From assembly GCA_030762895.1 (NCBI GenBank), contig CM061062.1:238762019-238826018 (forward strand): DNA of 64,000 nt. The letters run 5' to 3'. Below, piece by piece: positions 1-11,800 of the stretch. The translations under genes were made by a program, and so were the position numbers. This DNA comes from Sophora flavescens. Its lineage: Eukaryota > Streptophyta > Magnoliopsida > Fabales > Fabaceae. Position 1 is the stretch's first letter. Each line of letters opens with the position of its first letter. Below the pieces are notes generated by a model. It ran no database searches. It was not told the origin of the DNA and was given only the letters and a program-made list of their open reading frames with translations.

Positions 1-2188
1 TGTACTCAGCCTCTCCATCGCAGTACTATCGCGGTGGCCGTAGTGGCCGTGACCAAGGTCGCGGAAGGGGGCGTGGTGGTCGAAGTTCCATTCATTGTCA
101 ATTGTGCAAAAAATTTGGTCATGACGCGTTTGCTTGTTGGTATCGGTTTGATCAGCAGTACACTCAACCTCAGCAACCTCAACACACCCCCAATCCCAAC
201 CATTTTCAACAACCACCACATCAGAACAACCCACCCTGGCAGAACCACCCATCCTGGCAGCAACAACCAACTTTCCCTCAACCCTCGGCCTCCCCTCAGG
301 CATTCCGAGCTGCCTCCAACACCAATTCCTTCTCCAACCAATGGTACCCTGACTCGGGTGCCTCTCACCATGTCACACCTCACATGAAAACATCCAACAG
401 CCTATCCCCTACGAGGGCTCAGATCACATTCTTGTTGGTAACGGTCAAGGTTTACCTATCTCCTCCTCTGGCTCATCATCCTTTCACTCTCCCTTTAATT
501 CCAACATTAGTTTAGTCTTTAAAAATCTCTTACATGCCCCACACATAACTAAAAACTTAGTTAGTGTAAGCAAATTTGCAAAAGACAACAATGTCTTCTT
601 TGAATTCCATTCTGATGTGTGTTTTGTCAAATCTCAGGGTTCCCATGAAGTCCTACTTCGAGGAGATGTTGGAACGGATGGACTATACAAGTTCACTGAT
701 CTTCATCTTCTTCCTCAGCAAAGTCTGTCTTCTAGTGCTTTGTCTTCAAATAATGTAGTCTTTTCTTCATGTAATGTTCCTTCCCTTCCCACTGTAAATA
801 CAGCACATGTACCACTTAACACTTGGCACTTACGTTTAGGCCATCCAGGCAAAGATACACTCAAACTTGTCTTACAAAATTGTAATGTTCCAATTGGTAA
901 TAAAGTGAATTTTGATTTCTGCTCTTCTTGCTGTCTTGGAAAGGCTCACCGCCTCCCATCTTCATCTTCAAATACTGTATATCATAATCCTTTTGAACTC
1001 ATCTATATTGATTTGTGGGGTCCTGCCTCAATACTGTCTTCTACTGGTTTCCACTACTATGTTTCCTTTATTGATGCGCATACCAAGTTTACATGGCTTT
1101 TCCTCTTAAAAACAAAATCAGAAGCTCTTCCAACCTTTCTTAACTTTAAAAATATGGCTGAACTAAAATTCAATACAAAGATTAAAGCCATCCAAACTGA
1201 TTGTGGTGGCGAGTTTCGTTCCTTTTCCAAAGTCCTGCAGGAATTTGGAATTCAACATCGTGTTATTTGTCCTCATACACATCACCAAAATGGTGTTGTG
1301 GAGCGCAAACATCGACACATTGTCGAGTTAGGTCTCACTCTTCTTGCTCATGCGTCTATTCCCTTCAAATATTGGGATCACGCCTTCCAAACAGCCGTTT
1401 ATCTCATAAACAGGCTACCAACAGTCTCTCTACAAAAAGAAATTCCTCACACCAAACTTTTCTTACAAAGTCCTGACTATAGTTTTCTTAAGGTCTTTGG
1501 TTGCGCATGTTTCCCTCTTCTTAGACCTTACAATAGACACAAACTTGAGTTTAGGTCTCACGAGTGCATCTTCTTAGGATATTCCAATTCTCACAAAGGT
1601 TACAAGTGCCTCTCACCATCGGGTTGAATCTTTATCTCCAAGGATGTGGTTTTTAATGAGCTAAGGTTCCCATACCAAGAACTCTTTGAACCTAAACCTT
1701 CCCCTCCCACACCACCTGCCTTTCCCTTGCCTTCTATCCCTCTAATTCCCCCACCAACCCATCCTATACCAGCACCTAACATCACCATTCCCTCACCAAT
1801 CCAACCTGTTCCATCACCCAACATTAGCTCATCTACACCCTCTGCTTCTGCCACTCCTAATCCGAACCCTCCTTCCCCACCATTAGCCATTCCTAGCACC
1901 ATACTTCCCTTCCCAGCCTCTACCTCAGCTGCTGGTCCCATAAACACCCATCCCATGACCACTAGAGCCAAGAATGGGATTGTGAAACCAAGACTTCAAC
2001 CCACTGTCCTTCTCACACATTCTGAACCTACCAATGTAAAATCTGCCATTGCTGATCCAAACTGGTTCTCTGCTATGAAAGCTGAATATGATGCACTGAT
2101 ATTGAATGGTACTTGGTCATTAGTGCCTCTTCCACCTCACCGGCAGGCCATTGGCTGCAAGTGGGTGTTTCGTATAAAAGAAAATCCA
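1..2188 (+). mobile_element. TE1: Ty1/copia retrotransposon, both LTRs missing
   Basis: Remnant of a copia element in the same orientation as the host gene. Visible order is gag C-terminus, aspartic protease, GAG-pre-integrase, integrase and the first residues of reverse transcriptase, which is copia order (integrase before RT). The left end lies outside the window. On the right, homology stops abruptly after the RT N-terminal GCKWVFRIKENP block near 2188, and unrelated AT-rich intron sequence follows, so RT, RNase H and the 3' LTR are gone. It sits about 600 bp upstream of the first visible RMC1 exon, so probably within an intron of that gene (inference). Confidence 0.85.
1..2188 (+). pseudogene. 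TE1 gag-pol polyprotein remnant
   Basis: A CCHC knuckle (CQLCKKFGHDAFAC) at 96-137 marks the end of gag. The protease motif WYPDSGASHHVT follows at 342-377. A frameshift between about 380 and 560 separates this from the next reading frame, where GAG-pre-integrase (WHLRLGHPG, CCLGKAHRLP) and the integrase core (IYIDLWGP, QTDCGGEFR, HHQNGVVERKHRH) are clear. An in-frame TGA at 1625-1627 replaces the arginine codon of the usual SGRIFISKD motif, and reading continues in the same frame through a proline/serine-rich linker to the RT start. The enzyme cannot be made whole: stop, frameshift and 3' truncation are all visible. Confidence 0.8.
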
Positions 2189-2424
2189 TTAACCTATTAC
2201 GTCTTGATAATCTGGGTTGTTTTGTTTGCTATTGGTAGCTCCTTCGAGGGTGTGAATTGGGATTTATAGCTAGTTAAGGGCAAATATCAATACTTTGTAA
2301 ATCATTCAGTTGCTAAAATACCATATGCTGATGAGGTTTCTTATAGCTCTTAGAAGAATATTAATTTTATTGTTGTTTCAAAATAGGATTCAATATCATA
2401 ATTGTTCAGAAAATAATGACGTGT

Positions 2425-2688
2425 TGAATTGGAAGGTTTTAGGTAGGGAAGGAGGGAAAGAGAGAAATAAACTAACAAGTAATAAGATTGGTATTGATTT
2501 GATGTAGTGATGATGTGATTACAAAAGACAACCCCAATAGTCTTATTTATACTAAAAGTAGAATCTTAGTCTTGATCAAATAGAGAATCAAATCATAAAA
2601 TATAAATAAGAAATAAATCCTAAGAAATCATCTAGGATACTCTAAAATATGAAAAGATATTATCAAATAGTTATCTGATTTTCTAACA
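2425..2688 (-). repeat. Possible solo or fragmentary copia LTR
   Basis: On the minus strand this starts TGTTAGAAAATCAG and has the AT-rich, A-run organisation of the TE6 LTR (44850-45058), which likewise ends on the + strand in a C+T block followed by CCAACA. The right boundary (..CTAACA at 2688) looks like an LTR end. No second copy, primer site or target duplication could be identified, and the left boundary is a guess. Confidence 0.3.
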
Positions 2689-2802
2689 TGTATCGATGCA
2701 GATTCTGTTATAGCCTTTAATGTAGAATGTCAACTGATATTGCTCCTGTGTTATTTCATTTGGCTAATATAAAATGCATTTTTGGTTAGATTTCATCTGC
2801 AG

Positions 2803-2899
2803 ATATTGTTCGTTTGCCAAGGTTTGAGATGGTTATGGCCAAATCCGAGGCAAATAGTAAGCCCGTTTTAGCTGCTGAAGACATCTATATTGTCACTGT
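2803..2899 (+). CDS. RMC1: RMC1-like exon (first visible)
   Basis: Acceptor CTGCAG, donor GTATGT. Begins with the last two bases of an Asp codon and encodes IVRLPRFEM..AAEDIYIVT, ending two bases into a Val codon completed by the next exon. Confidence 0.88.
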
Positions 2900-5800
2900 G
2901 TATGTATCAGTTGTTTACTATATTAAGTTTAGACCTTCATAACTAACAAAGCTACCTGCTAAAGATTTTATTTATTTATTTGACCCTGCTCATAGCAGGA
3001 ACTTTATAGTACTAGGTTACCTTTTAATTTACCTTTTTGACGATAAATCACAGTTATGGTAGGATATACTGCTTGCAATTTGATAGAGTTGCTATGCTAC
3101 TCCATTCATATAGGCTATACCGTGATGCTGTGATACAGCAGGTTAGTTTTGCTCAAATTCCATAATGATTTACTATTTTATTTCACCTGTAATTTTCATT
3201 TAAAAAATTACATTCTTGAAATCTTTTCTGAACAAATGCCAATTTTTGTGAAGGATATGTTCCACCCTATTTTGTTTTTTGATATTGGAACATCAATTTT
3301 AATATACGAAGTTAAACAGATAAAAAATTATAAAAATAAAATGAGTAATAATAAAACAATTTTATTAACTTAAAATGTAAATAAAATTGGTATTAGGTCA
3401 TGATTTGATTTTGTTAGAGGCAAACCATCTGCAACAATTTAATAAGAAATATCAAGAGATCTTTGTGCTTTCAGAAACTTACTAATTGGGAACAGTAAGA
3501 TTGATTATACTTATCTAAATGCAACTCTGCCTTGTTGGATCGACTAAAATTAACTTTCACCCTTTATATAGTACTTTTTTTGCCTCCTTACAGTACAAAC
3601 AACAACCAAGCCTTGTGGGGCTTTGCCTCCTTACAGTAATGCTAAAAATTGTAAGGATATTTGAACTTAGTAACTGAATAAAATATGGCCATCGTAAATA
3701 TGTACCTCTATCCTGTATCTTGTATGATAATGGTAGTTGTGTGATTAATGTTTATTCATTGAAAGACTTTTGAAACTAAGACTGATGTTCATGATATTTG
3801 CAGGGTTCTTTACCAATTTATTCCAGCAGGATTGCTGTGAGTGTGGTTGACAATGTACTTCTTATCCATCAAGTTGATGCAAAGGTTGTTATACTTTATG
3901 ATCTGTTTGCAGATTCCCGATCTCCAGTATCTGCACCACTTCCTTTATTATTAAGGGGTTTCCCCAGGTCTTGTACTTCTTCATCTCAATCTAGTGGTAG
4001 AGAAAGTGAGAGTTCAGATGGTAATGTGAGTAATCATGAAGCAGTTACCTATGCTGATACATGGACGTTCCTAGTGCCCGACCTCATATGTGATGTGGCC
4101 CACAAGTTATTATGGAAGTTTCATTTAGACTTGGATGTAAGTTAATTGTTCATTTATGTATCAATACCAAATTTAGTGTGTTTTCTTTTCATGAACAACC
4201 CTATCTTGCAGGCCATCTCTGCTAGTAGCTCAGAGGTCCCATCAGTATTAGAGTTCCTGCAGCGGAGGAAGTTGGAAGCTAACAAGGTATCTTTCCTGTA
4301 CTTCACTATAGCAATGCTTCATATTGTTTAATTCTTCAAGGTGCAATAGTGCAGCAGTTGCTAATGGTTGTTTATTTTTAATTCGAACAAAGCAAGTTTC
4401 CCAGTAGTTAGTCATTTAGTTGTACCTGGAATGTTGACCTGCATCAACCTCCTTAAGTCTTGTGGTTGCCATTTACAGTAGTTAGATTAGTTCATGCATA
4501 TACTGATTTGGATCCTAAAGTAGAGTTTTAGTCGCCCAAAGTCGGTAAGTTTTATCCTCTTGCTGGAGGATGACCCTTCACTTCTAGAAGTTGCAGGCTT
4601 AGCGTCTTAAAAAGGAAAGCGTTAAGTTGAAAAGTATATATCATCTTTACTTCTACAAAGACTACCCAACCCTAGTCTTCCTTTAGCATAGCCTTGTGTG
4701 TAAAGTTTTTTTTTAATGCATCATGGCTTCAGAATAATTAGTGCAATGAAGTCTGCCTGCTATCACTAGCCACCCCTAGAGCTAACTCAGGCCTGATTAT
4801 TGTTCTGAGAGACAAGGGCAGCGGTGTCACCAAAAGCAGGAGCAACAGAGAAGTCAGAAGTAGGTTTAGCTGGAACCCGAAGGAGGGCAAAAGAGGCTGT
4901 GGACATAATCGAGACAGTAGTGGAACCCAGAATCTGATCACAGGTGGCAGAGTACACCTGAGGCAAGCCATAAAGGGCAAGGAGCATAAAGAAGGTGCTG
5001 CGTTGCTCAAGTTCCTTTTTAATTTCAGCCGTTGTGCTTGCGGCAGGAGGTAGGAGCTCGTTAAAATCATGGAGTGCAGCATGAACCCTACCAAGATAAG
5101 TAGAAATAGGACCATCAAACTTCTTCGGAGCAATCATAGTCATCAAATAATGCAAACTCCATAGAGATGCTGGGTATCATTAGTAGACAATGTCTTGGCC
5201 TAATCCCAAACAGATTCACACGTCACATAAGGATGGAAGATCGGCTTGATGGAAGGATGGAGATTAGACTTGATGACACTACACAACTATAGCAGACACA
5301 ATGTTAGAGATAGTTTAGTTTATGATGATTGGGCTTAAACCCATATCCCTTAGCTGTTGTACAGCTGTTACTTTCTGTTGTTTCAGTTAGATACGGTTAG
5401 ATCATAACTGTATTGCTATCACTATATAAGGTGATAGCTGCACTGTAATTACTCAGAATCAATAATACGGGTTTCTCATTCAATCATTCTTCTTCTCTAC
5501 TCTTCCTAATTCTCCAAAACTAATATGGTATCATGAGCTAATAGTTCCTAAAGCCATGGCTTCCGTTGATCCTTTTGCAAACCCTAGCACACCACAATTC
5601 ACACCTTCTCATCCAATCTCATTGAAGGTTGATGATAACAATTTTCGGCAGTGGAAGCAGCAAATTGAGGGAGTGGTTCGTGGCCACAAACTCCAGAAAT
5701 TCGTCACAGATCCGCGAATTCCACCAAGATTTCTCACTGATTCGGATAAAGAAAATGATGAGATCAATCTTGCGCACAGTGATTGGGAGCAACAAGATGC

Positions 5801-8800
5801 GTTGATTTCGACCTGGCTTCTTACATCGATCTCTGATTCTTTACTCTCTCGAGTGGTCAATTGTGTTCATTCTTGGCAGATTTGGGATGAAATCCACAAG
5901 TATTTCCAGAATCTCTGGAGTACAAAAGCTAGACAACTGCGATCTAAGTTGCGATCCCTAGCGAAAGGTAATCGCACGGTTTCGGAGTTCATCCTTCATG
6001 TTCGATCACTTTCCGATTCTCTTTTGTCTATTGGAGATCCAATTCCTCCTCGGAATCTTCTTGAAGTGACATTAGAAGCACTTCCTGAGGATTTCGATCC
6101 TGTTGTGGCTGCGATCAATATCAAAACCGAGTTTGTGTCTCTTGATGAACTCGAATCCGTCCTCCTAGCGCATGAAGCTAGGATCGAAAAGAACAAGAAG
6201 AGTGTTCTTCCCGATTCAGTCTCTACAAACCTTACGCAATCTTCTTCTCAAGGATCGGGATCTGGGAACTTCACCAATTCGACCTCTCCAAACGCACCGT
6301 TTCAGAATTCGCAATTTCCAGAGAGTTATTCTCATGTTACTGGTGGTGAATCAGCAAACAGAGGTGAAGGTTTCCATGGTAATCGAGGTGGTGGCAGTTA
6401 TAGAGGTCGCGGTGGTGGTGGACGGTCCGATGGTCGTTCCAACATCCAATGTCGGATTTGTAAGAAGTACGGGCATGATGCTAATGTGTGTTACTATAGC
6501 AACTCCAATACTGATTAGTATTAGGGACCCCCTCAGCATCACAACTTCCCCACTTGGCAACCCCCTTCCATGTATCAGAGACCACTACTACCCATGTTCG
6601 CAGAATCGGCTAGGTCTCCTTCATTCTCTCAGTCCTATACAACACCACCTAGGCCACAACAGCCACAAGCATTCTTAACAGGCACTGAGTCTCAGTTTGG
6701 GAACACTTGGTACCCGGATTCTGGTGCTTCTCACCATGTCACTTCAGATCCTTCCAACCTAACTGAGACTGCTTCTTTGCCAGAGACCGAGCAAGTCTAC
6801 TTGGGAAATGGCCAAGGTTTGTCAATTAATAAAGTTGGTTCAATGTCTTTTACTACACCTTCCCAACCCCACACCAAATTCACATTACATAATTTACTTC
6901 TTCCTTCTATCACAAAGAATTTAATTAGTGTCAGTCAATTTGCCAAGGATAATCATGTGTTTTTTGAGTTTCACCCCTCATTTTGTCTTGTCAAATCATA
7001 GGCTTCTTCTGAAGTTCTGCTACGTGGTACAGTTAGTGTAGATGGTCTTTACAAGTTTGAAAATGTCTCCTGTGTTGGGCCAAGCTCTCCTTCAGCTATG
7101 CCCTCCTATCCTACTTGCAATTCTGTTTCTGTTAATACAAATAATGTTGCTACTTTATCTTACTTTTCTCTATTCAATGTAAATTCCAAAAATGATGTAT
7201 GTACTTCTTCTAATATAGTGAATAATAACAATACTGTTGATTCACATCTGTCCCCTACCTTTATTTCTTACAAATTATGGCACTCTCGCCTAGGTCACCC
7301 ACACTATGATGCACTTAGAGATGCACTAAAATCATGTTGACTTTCTGTCCCCCACAAAAATCCATTGGATTTTTGCTCTGCATGCTGCTTGGGAAAGGCA
7401 CATCGCCTCCCAGCTCCCTCTTCCACCGCTATCTACAAGTTTCCCTTTGAACTTGTAGTGTGTGATCTATGGGGTCCTGCCCCAATTCAATCTTCTTGTG
7501 GGTGCCCCTACTTTCTAACATGTGTTGATGCATATGGCCGGTTCACTTGGGTGTTCCCATTAAAACGAAAATCTGACACTTTTTCTCAGTTTATCCTCTT
7601 TGGTGCTATGGTAGAACTTCAATTCGATACTAAAATAAAGCAGTTCAAAGTGATTGGGGGGATGAGTTCCGTCCTTTTTCCAAGTATCCGTCTGACTTAG
7701 GCATTGTCCATCGTCTCACATGCCCACATACACACCATCAAAATGGGCTTGTGGAACGAAAGCATCGACACATTATTGAAACTGGTCTAACACTCCTAGC
7801 TCATGCTTCCTTTCCATTCAAATTATGGGACCATGCATTCCTCATTGCTGCTTATCTCATTAACTGGCTTACTTCCCTTGTCCTTCAAAATCAGTCACCA
7901 TATACTGTTCTTCTTCACAAGGAACCCGATATCAAGTTTTTGAAAGTCTTTGGGTGTGCATGTTACCCCTTCATTAGACCTTACCAAAGAAGACAAACTC
8001 TCCTATAGATCCCAAGAATGTGTGTTTCTAGGATACTCCTCTTCCCATAAAGGGTATAAATGTCTTAATCCGAATGGTAGAATATTCATATCCAAAGATG
8101 TTATCTTCAATGAACTTTGGTTTCCTTATACGTAATTCAAGTTTCCTCACCCACCACTCTCATGCAAAGAGTCCCCTAGTGTCCTCCATCCCTTCTATTC
8201 CTCCACTACTTCCCTCTTCTCGCTTTCCTCCTGTCCCACCTAGTCCAACAACCTCTATTCCCTCCCCCATTCAACCAACAACTTCTATTCCCTCCCCATC
8301 CAAACTGTTCGGCCTCCAACTCGGTCCTTGAGTCCATTCGGTTCCCTCTCTTCTATTCAAGTATGTGCAGTCCTCAACTCGGTCTTGTGTCATTCTTCGA
8401 TCCCCTCACACTCCTCTAGTTCCTCTCCCGAGTCTTCCCCTTCTCCTCCACCATTTCCACTAAATACTCATCCCATGCAAACAAGATCAAAATCGCATTG
8501 TTATGCCTGCACTCGATCCGCACTCCTCCTCACCCACATGGAACCAACTTCTATTAAGCAAGCCTTGGCTGTTCCCCAATGGGCTGCAGCTATGAAAGAT
8601 GAATATGATGCCTTGATGAACAACAACACATGGACATTGGTCCAACTTCCACCAAACCAAACCCCAATTGGTTGCAAATGGGTGTTTCGAGTGAAAGAAA
8701 ACCCGAATGGTAGCATCAATAAATATAAGGCCTGACTGGTTGCCAAGGGCTTTCACCAACAAGCTGGCTATGACTGCACAGAGACTTTCTCTCCGGTTGT

Positions 8801-11800
8801 TAAACCAGTCACAATTTATCAATTGCTGTCTCTTGCAAGTGGCTCATAAGGCAGTTGGATGTCAACAATGCCTTCCTCAATGGCTATCTTCATGAGGAGG
8901 TATACATGCAACAACCCTCGGGATTCGAAGTGGAAGATAAGAACCTTGTTTGCAGGTTGCAAAAGGCCTTGTATGGCCTCAAACAGGCGCCTAAGGCCTG
9001 GTTTGAAAGGCTCAAAATTGCCCTGCTTCATAGAGGTTTTGTGCCAAGCAAGTGTCACCCCTCCCTCTTCACCTTGCACAGTGGCACCCATTGCATGATG
9101 ATTTTGGTGTATGTTGATGACATACATGTTACGGGCAGCTCACTACCTCATATTCAGGACCTCATTGATGACCTACATTCTGAATTTGCTCTCAAGCAAC
9201 TAGGCAACCAAGATTATTTTTTGGGGATCGAAGTCACCCACTTATCAAATGGTTCCCTTCTCCTTTCCCAAACCAAATATATTCGTGACTTACTGTCCAA
9301 AGCTCACATGGAATCAGCAAAGGGAATCAACACTCCTATGGTTGCTAACCTTAAACTATACAAGCTTGGGGCTGATTATGTCCCTGACCCTTCTCTATTT
9401 CGGTCTATTGTTGGGGCATTACAATATGCAACCCTCACTAGACATGAAATTTCTTACTCAGCGAACAAGGTCTACCAGTTCTTGTCCCAGCCTTTGGAGG
9501 ATCATTGGAAGGCTGTTAAACGGATTCTTAGGTATCTTAAGGGCACAATCCATCATGGCCTCTTGATTCAACCTGCTGCCATGCAAACTCCTTTAACTTT
9601 GACAGGGTTTTGTGATGTTGATTGGGCATTAGATCTGGATGATAGACGCTCCACTTTTGGGGCACGTGTCTACCTTGGCCGAAACTTGATTTCCTGGTGG
9701 TCAAAGAAGCAAACTCTTGTTGCTAGATCAAGTGTCGAGGCAAAGTATCGAAGCATGGCAGCCCTCTGTGCAGAGATTCTTTGGGTTCAATCATTATTGA
9801 CAGAGTTGCGGGTCAAAGCTCAAACTCCCAGAATCCCGTGTGACAACCTTAGCACTGTTTCTCTTGCTCATAACCCTGCATTGCACTCCTAAACCAAGCA
9901 CATGGAGCTTGAAATTTTCTTTGTTCGCGAAAAGGTGCTGAATCACAGTCTAAGTGTAACCCATGTTCCTGCCATTGATCAATGGGCAGATGTCCTCACC
10001 AAGCCACTATCAGCTACTCGATTCAGCACTCTCAGGGATAAACTCAGAGTCTTTGATAAGCTCTCACTCGCTTAAACACTCTGAGTTTATGCGGGGGAAT
10101 GTTAGAGATAGTTTAGTTTATGATGATTGGGCTTAAAGCATATCCCTTAGCTGTTGTATAGTTGTTACCTTCTGTTGTTTCAGTTAGATACGGTTAGATC
10201 ATAATTGTATTGCTATCACTATATAAGGTGATAGTTGCACTGCAATTACTCAGAAGGTAACAATTGTACAACAGCTAAGGAATATGGGCTTTAAGCCCAA
10301 TCATCATAAACTAAACTACTTCTCTACTCTTCCTAATTCTCCAAAACTAATACACAGAATCAGATTTGGTGGTTAGGTGTTCCTTGTACCCGTGACCACT
10401 AAGCCATAACATGATGTCTGAAGCCCATGTATCATAATTGGTACCATCCAACTTCTCAGTAGAGAGGGGAGAAGTGACGTAGAAGTTTTGGCCGGAACGC
10501 AGCTTCTCGACGCGCGTGAGACAACGGTAGACGGTAGGTGTCGGGGGTTGGGACGCGCAGGTAGGTGCGCTTCAGATGGGGGGTGGTCGGCCGAAAATGG
10601 TGGCTGCAGAGGGCAAAAAGTGACTGGAGAAGTGTTGGAAAGAGGTCATAACAGTGGAGAAGGGGCAAATCGGAGGAGGAACACGATTTGCCAAGAAAAT
10701 TTCTCGCCAGAGGATAGTGGGTCCACCAGGTAAGCACGGTTTTAGGGTTTCCTCTGTCGACTCTGATACCATCTTAGAATTTGTGTTTTAGGACTAACTC
10801 AACTCCAAAAACTAGTTAAAGAGGTGAGGACCGCCCAAGCCTTATAAGGACTACTTTAACCATATCTCTATTCGCCTTTTTTTGCATTGACGGACGGCGA
10901 GATTTCTCTGGAATAGATTTTTTTTTTAGATTCTTGGATCAAGCCTATGGATTTGCAGTCTTTTCTCCTTACAAAATTTAGAGGTTTTGGTTCTTGTAAA
11001 GATGCCAAAACTCAGTTTGCAGTGCTTAGTTTTAGCTAAACCCTAACTATTACAATTCTCCTTATTCCTGATTGAGCTAGGCCCTAACAATATTGTTGGA
11101 AAGGAACAATAGAATTTTTAGGATCTGTTTGCTTTGTTTTTAGATTCCTGTTTTAAAAAATAATTATAAAACTGTCACATTGTTTTCATTTTGTTTCCTA
11201 TTTTCAAAGATTTGTACAGGAAACATTGATAACAGAAAAAGTTGTTTTCATGTTTTCTGTACAAATTTTTGAAAACAGGAAACAGAATGAAAACAAAGTG
11301 GTAGTTTTGTAATTATTTCTGAAAACAGAAAATGAAAATAGGAAACTGGAAACAAAGCAAACAGGTCCTTAATGACTCTTACTCTAGACTTCTATGATAG
11401 GGTTACTCTTTTGACATCGTTTGGTGCTCTGCCCATATGGAGGGATTGACATGCTTTGTTGTATGGCTCTATCCTAGATTTAGCTGTTTCTTTTTGTTCT
11501 TTGTGAGGATGTCTTATCTTCTTTTGTACTATTCTCTTCTCATCTAATAATACTTCTTTTTTATATCAAAAAATATATTTTTGCATATAATCATATTAAA
11601 CTTTATTATTGGGCATTTTGGATGCCTTGTAATTGTGTCATTTATTACAAACTTTATTATTGAGGCATTGTTCTGGGAGTCTGGAAGGAATGTGACTCTG
11701 GAAAAATTCTTTTCCTAAATTGACCTCTAAGGAAATTATGTTATATTGATATCACCTGAGATGTCTTTTTTACTGCTTTTAAACTACAGCTATTAATAGC

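Larger units (their letters stand above)
5302..10352 (+). mobile_element. TE2: full-length degenerate copia element
   Basis: Two LTRs (224 and 253 bp, both starting TGTTAGAGATAG) flank gag-pro-int-RT-RNase H in copia order. A primer site for initiator tRNA-Met (TGGTATCATGAGC) follows the 5' LTR and a purine tract (GCGGGGGAA) precedes the 3' LTR. Flanking 5-mers CACAA (5297-5301) and CACAG (10353-10357) form a target duplication with one mismatch. The element lies in sense orientation inside the 4287-11883 intron of the RMC1-like gene, nested in an older minus-strand copia remnant. Many stops and frameshifts show it is dead. Confidence 0.92.

Noticed and set aside
1600..1971. Minus-strand 123-codon frame over TE1
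   Set aside because: Shadow of the proline/serine-rich linker of the + strand polyprotein.
3590..3645. Direct repeat TTTGCCTCCTTACAGTA in the intron
   Set aside because: Two short copies about 40 bp apart without further structure; not informative.
10456..10737. ORFs on both strands near 10456-10772
   Set aside because: GC-rich leader and gag start of the minus-strand copia remnant; the + strand frame is a shadow.
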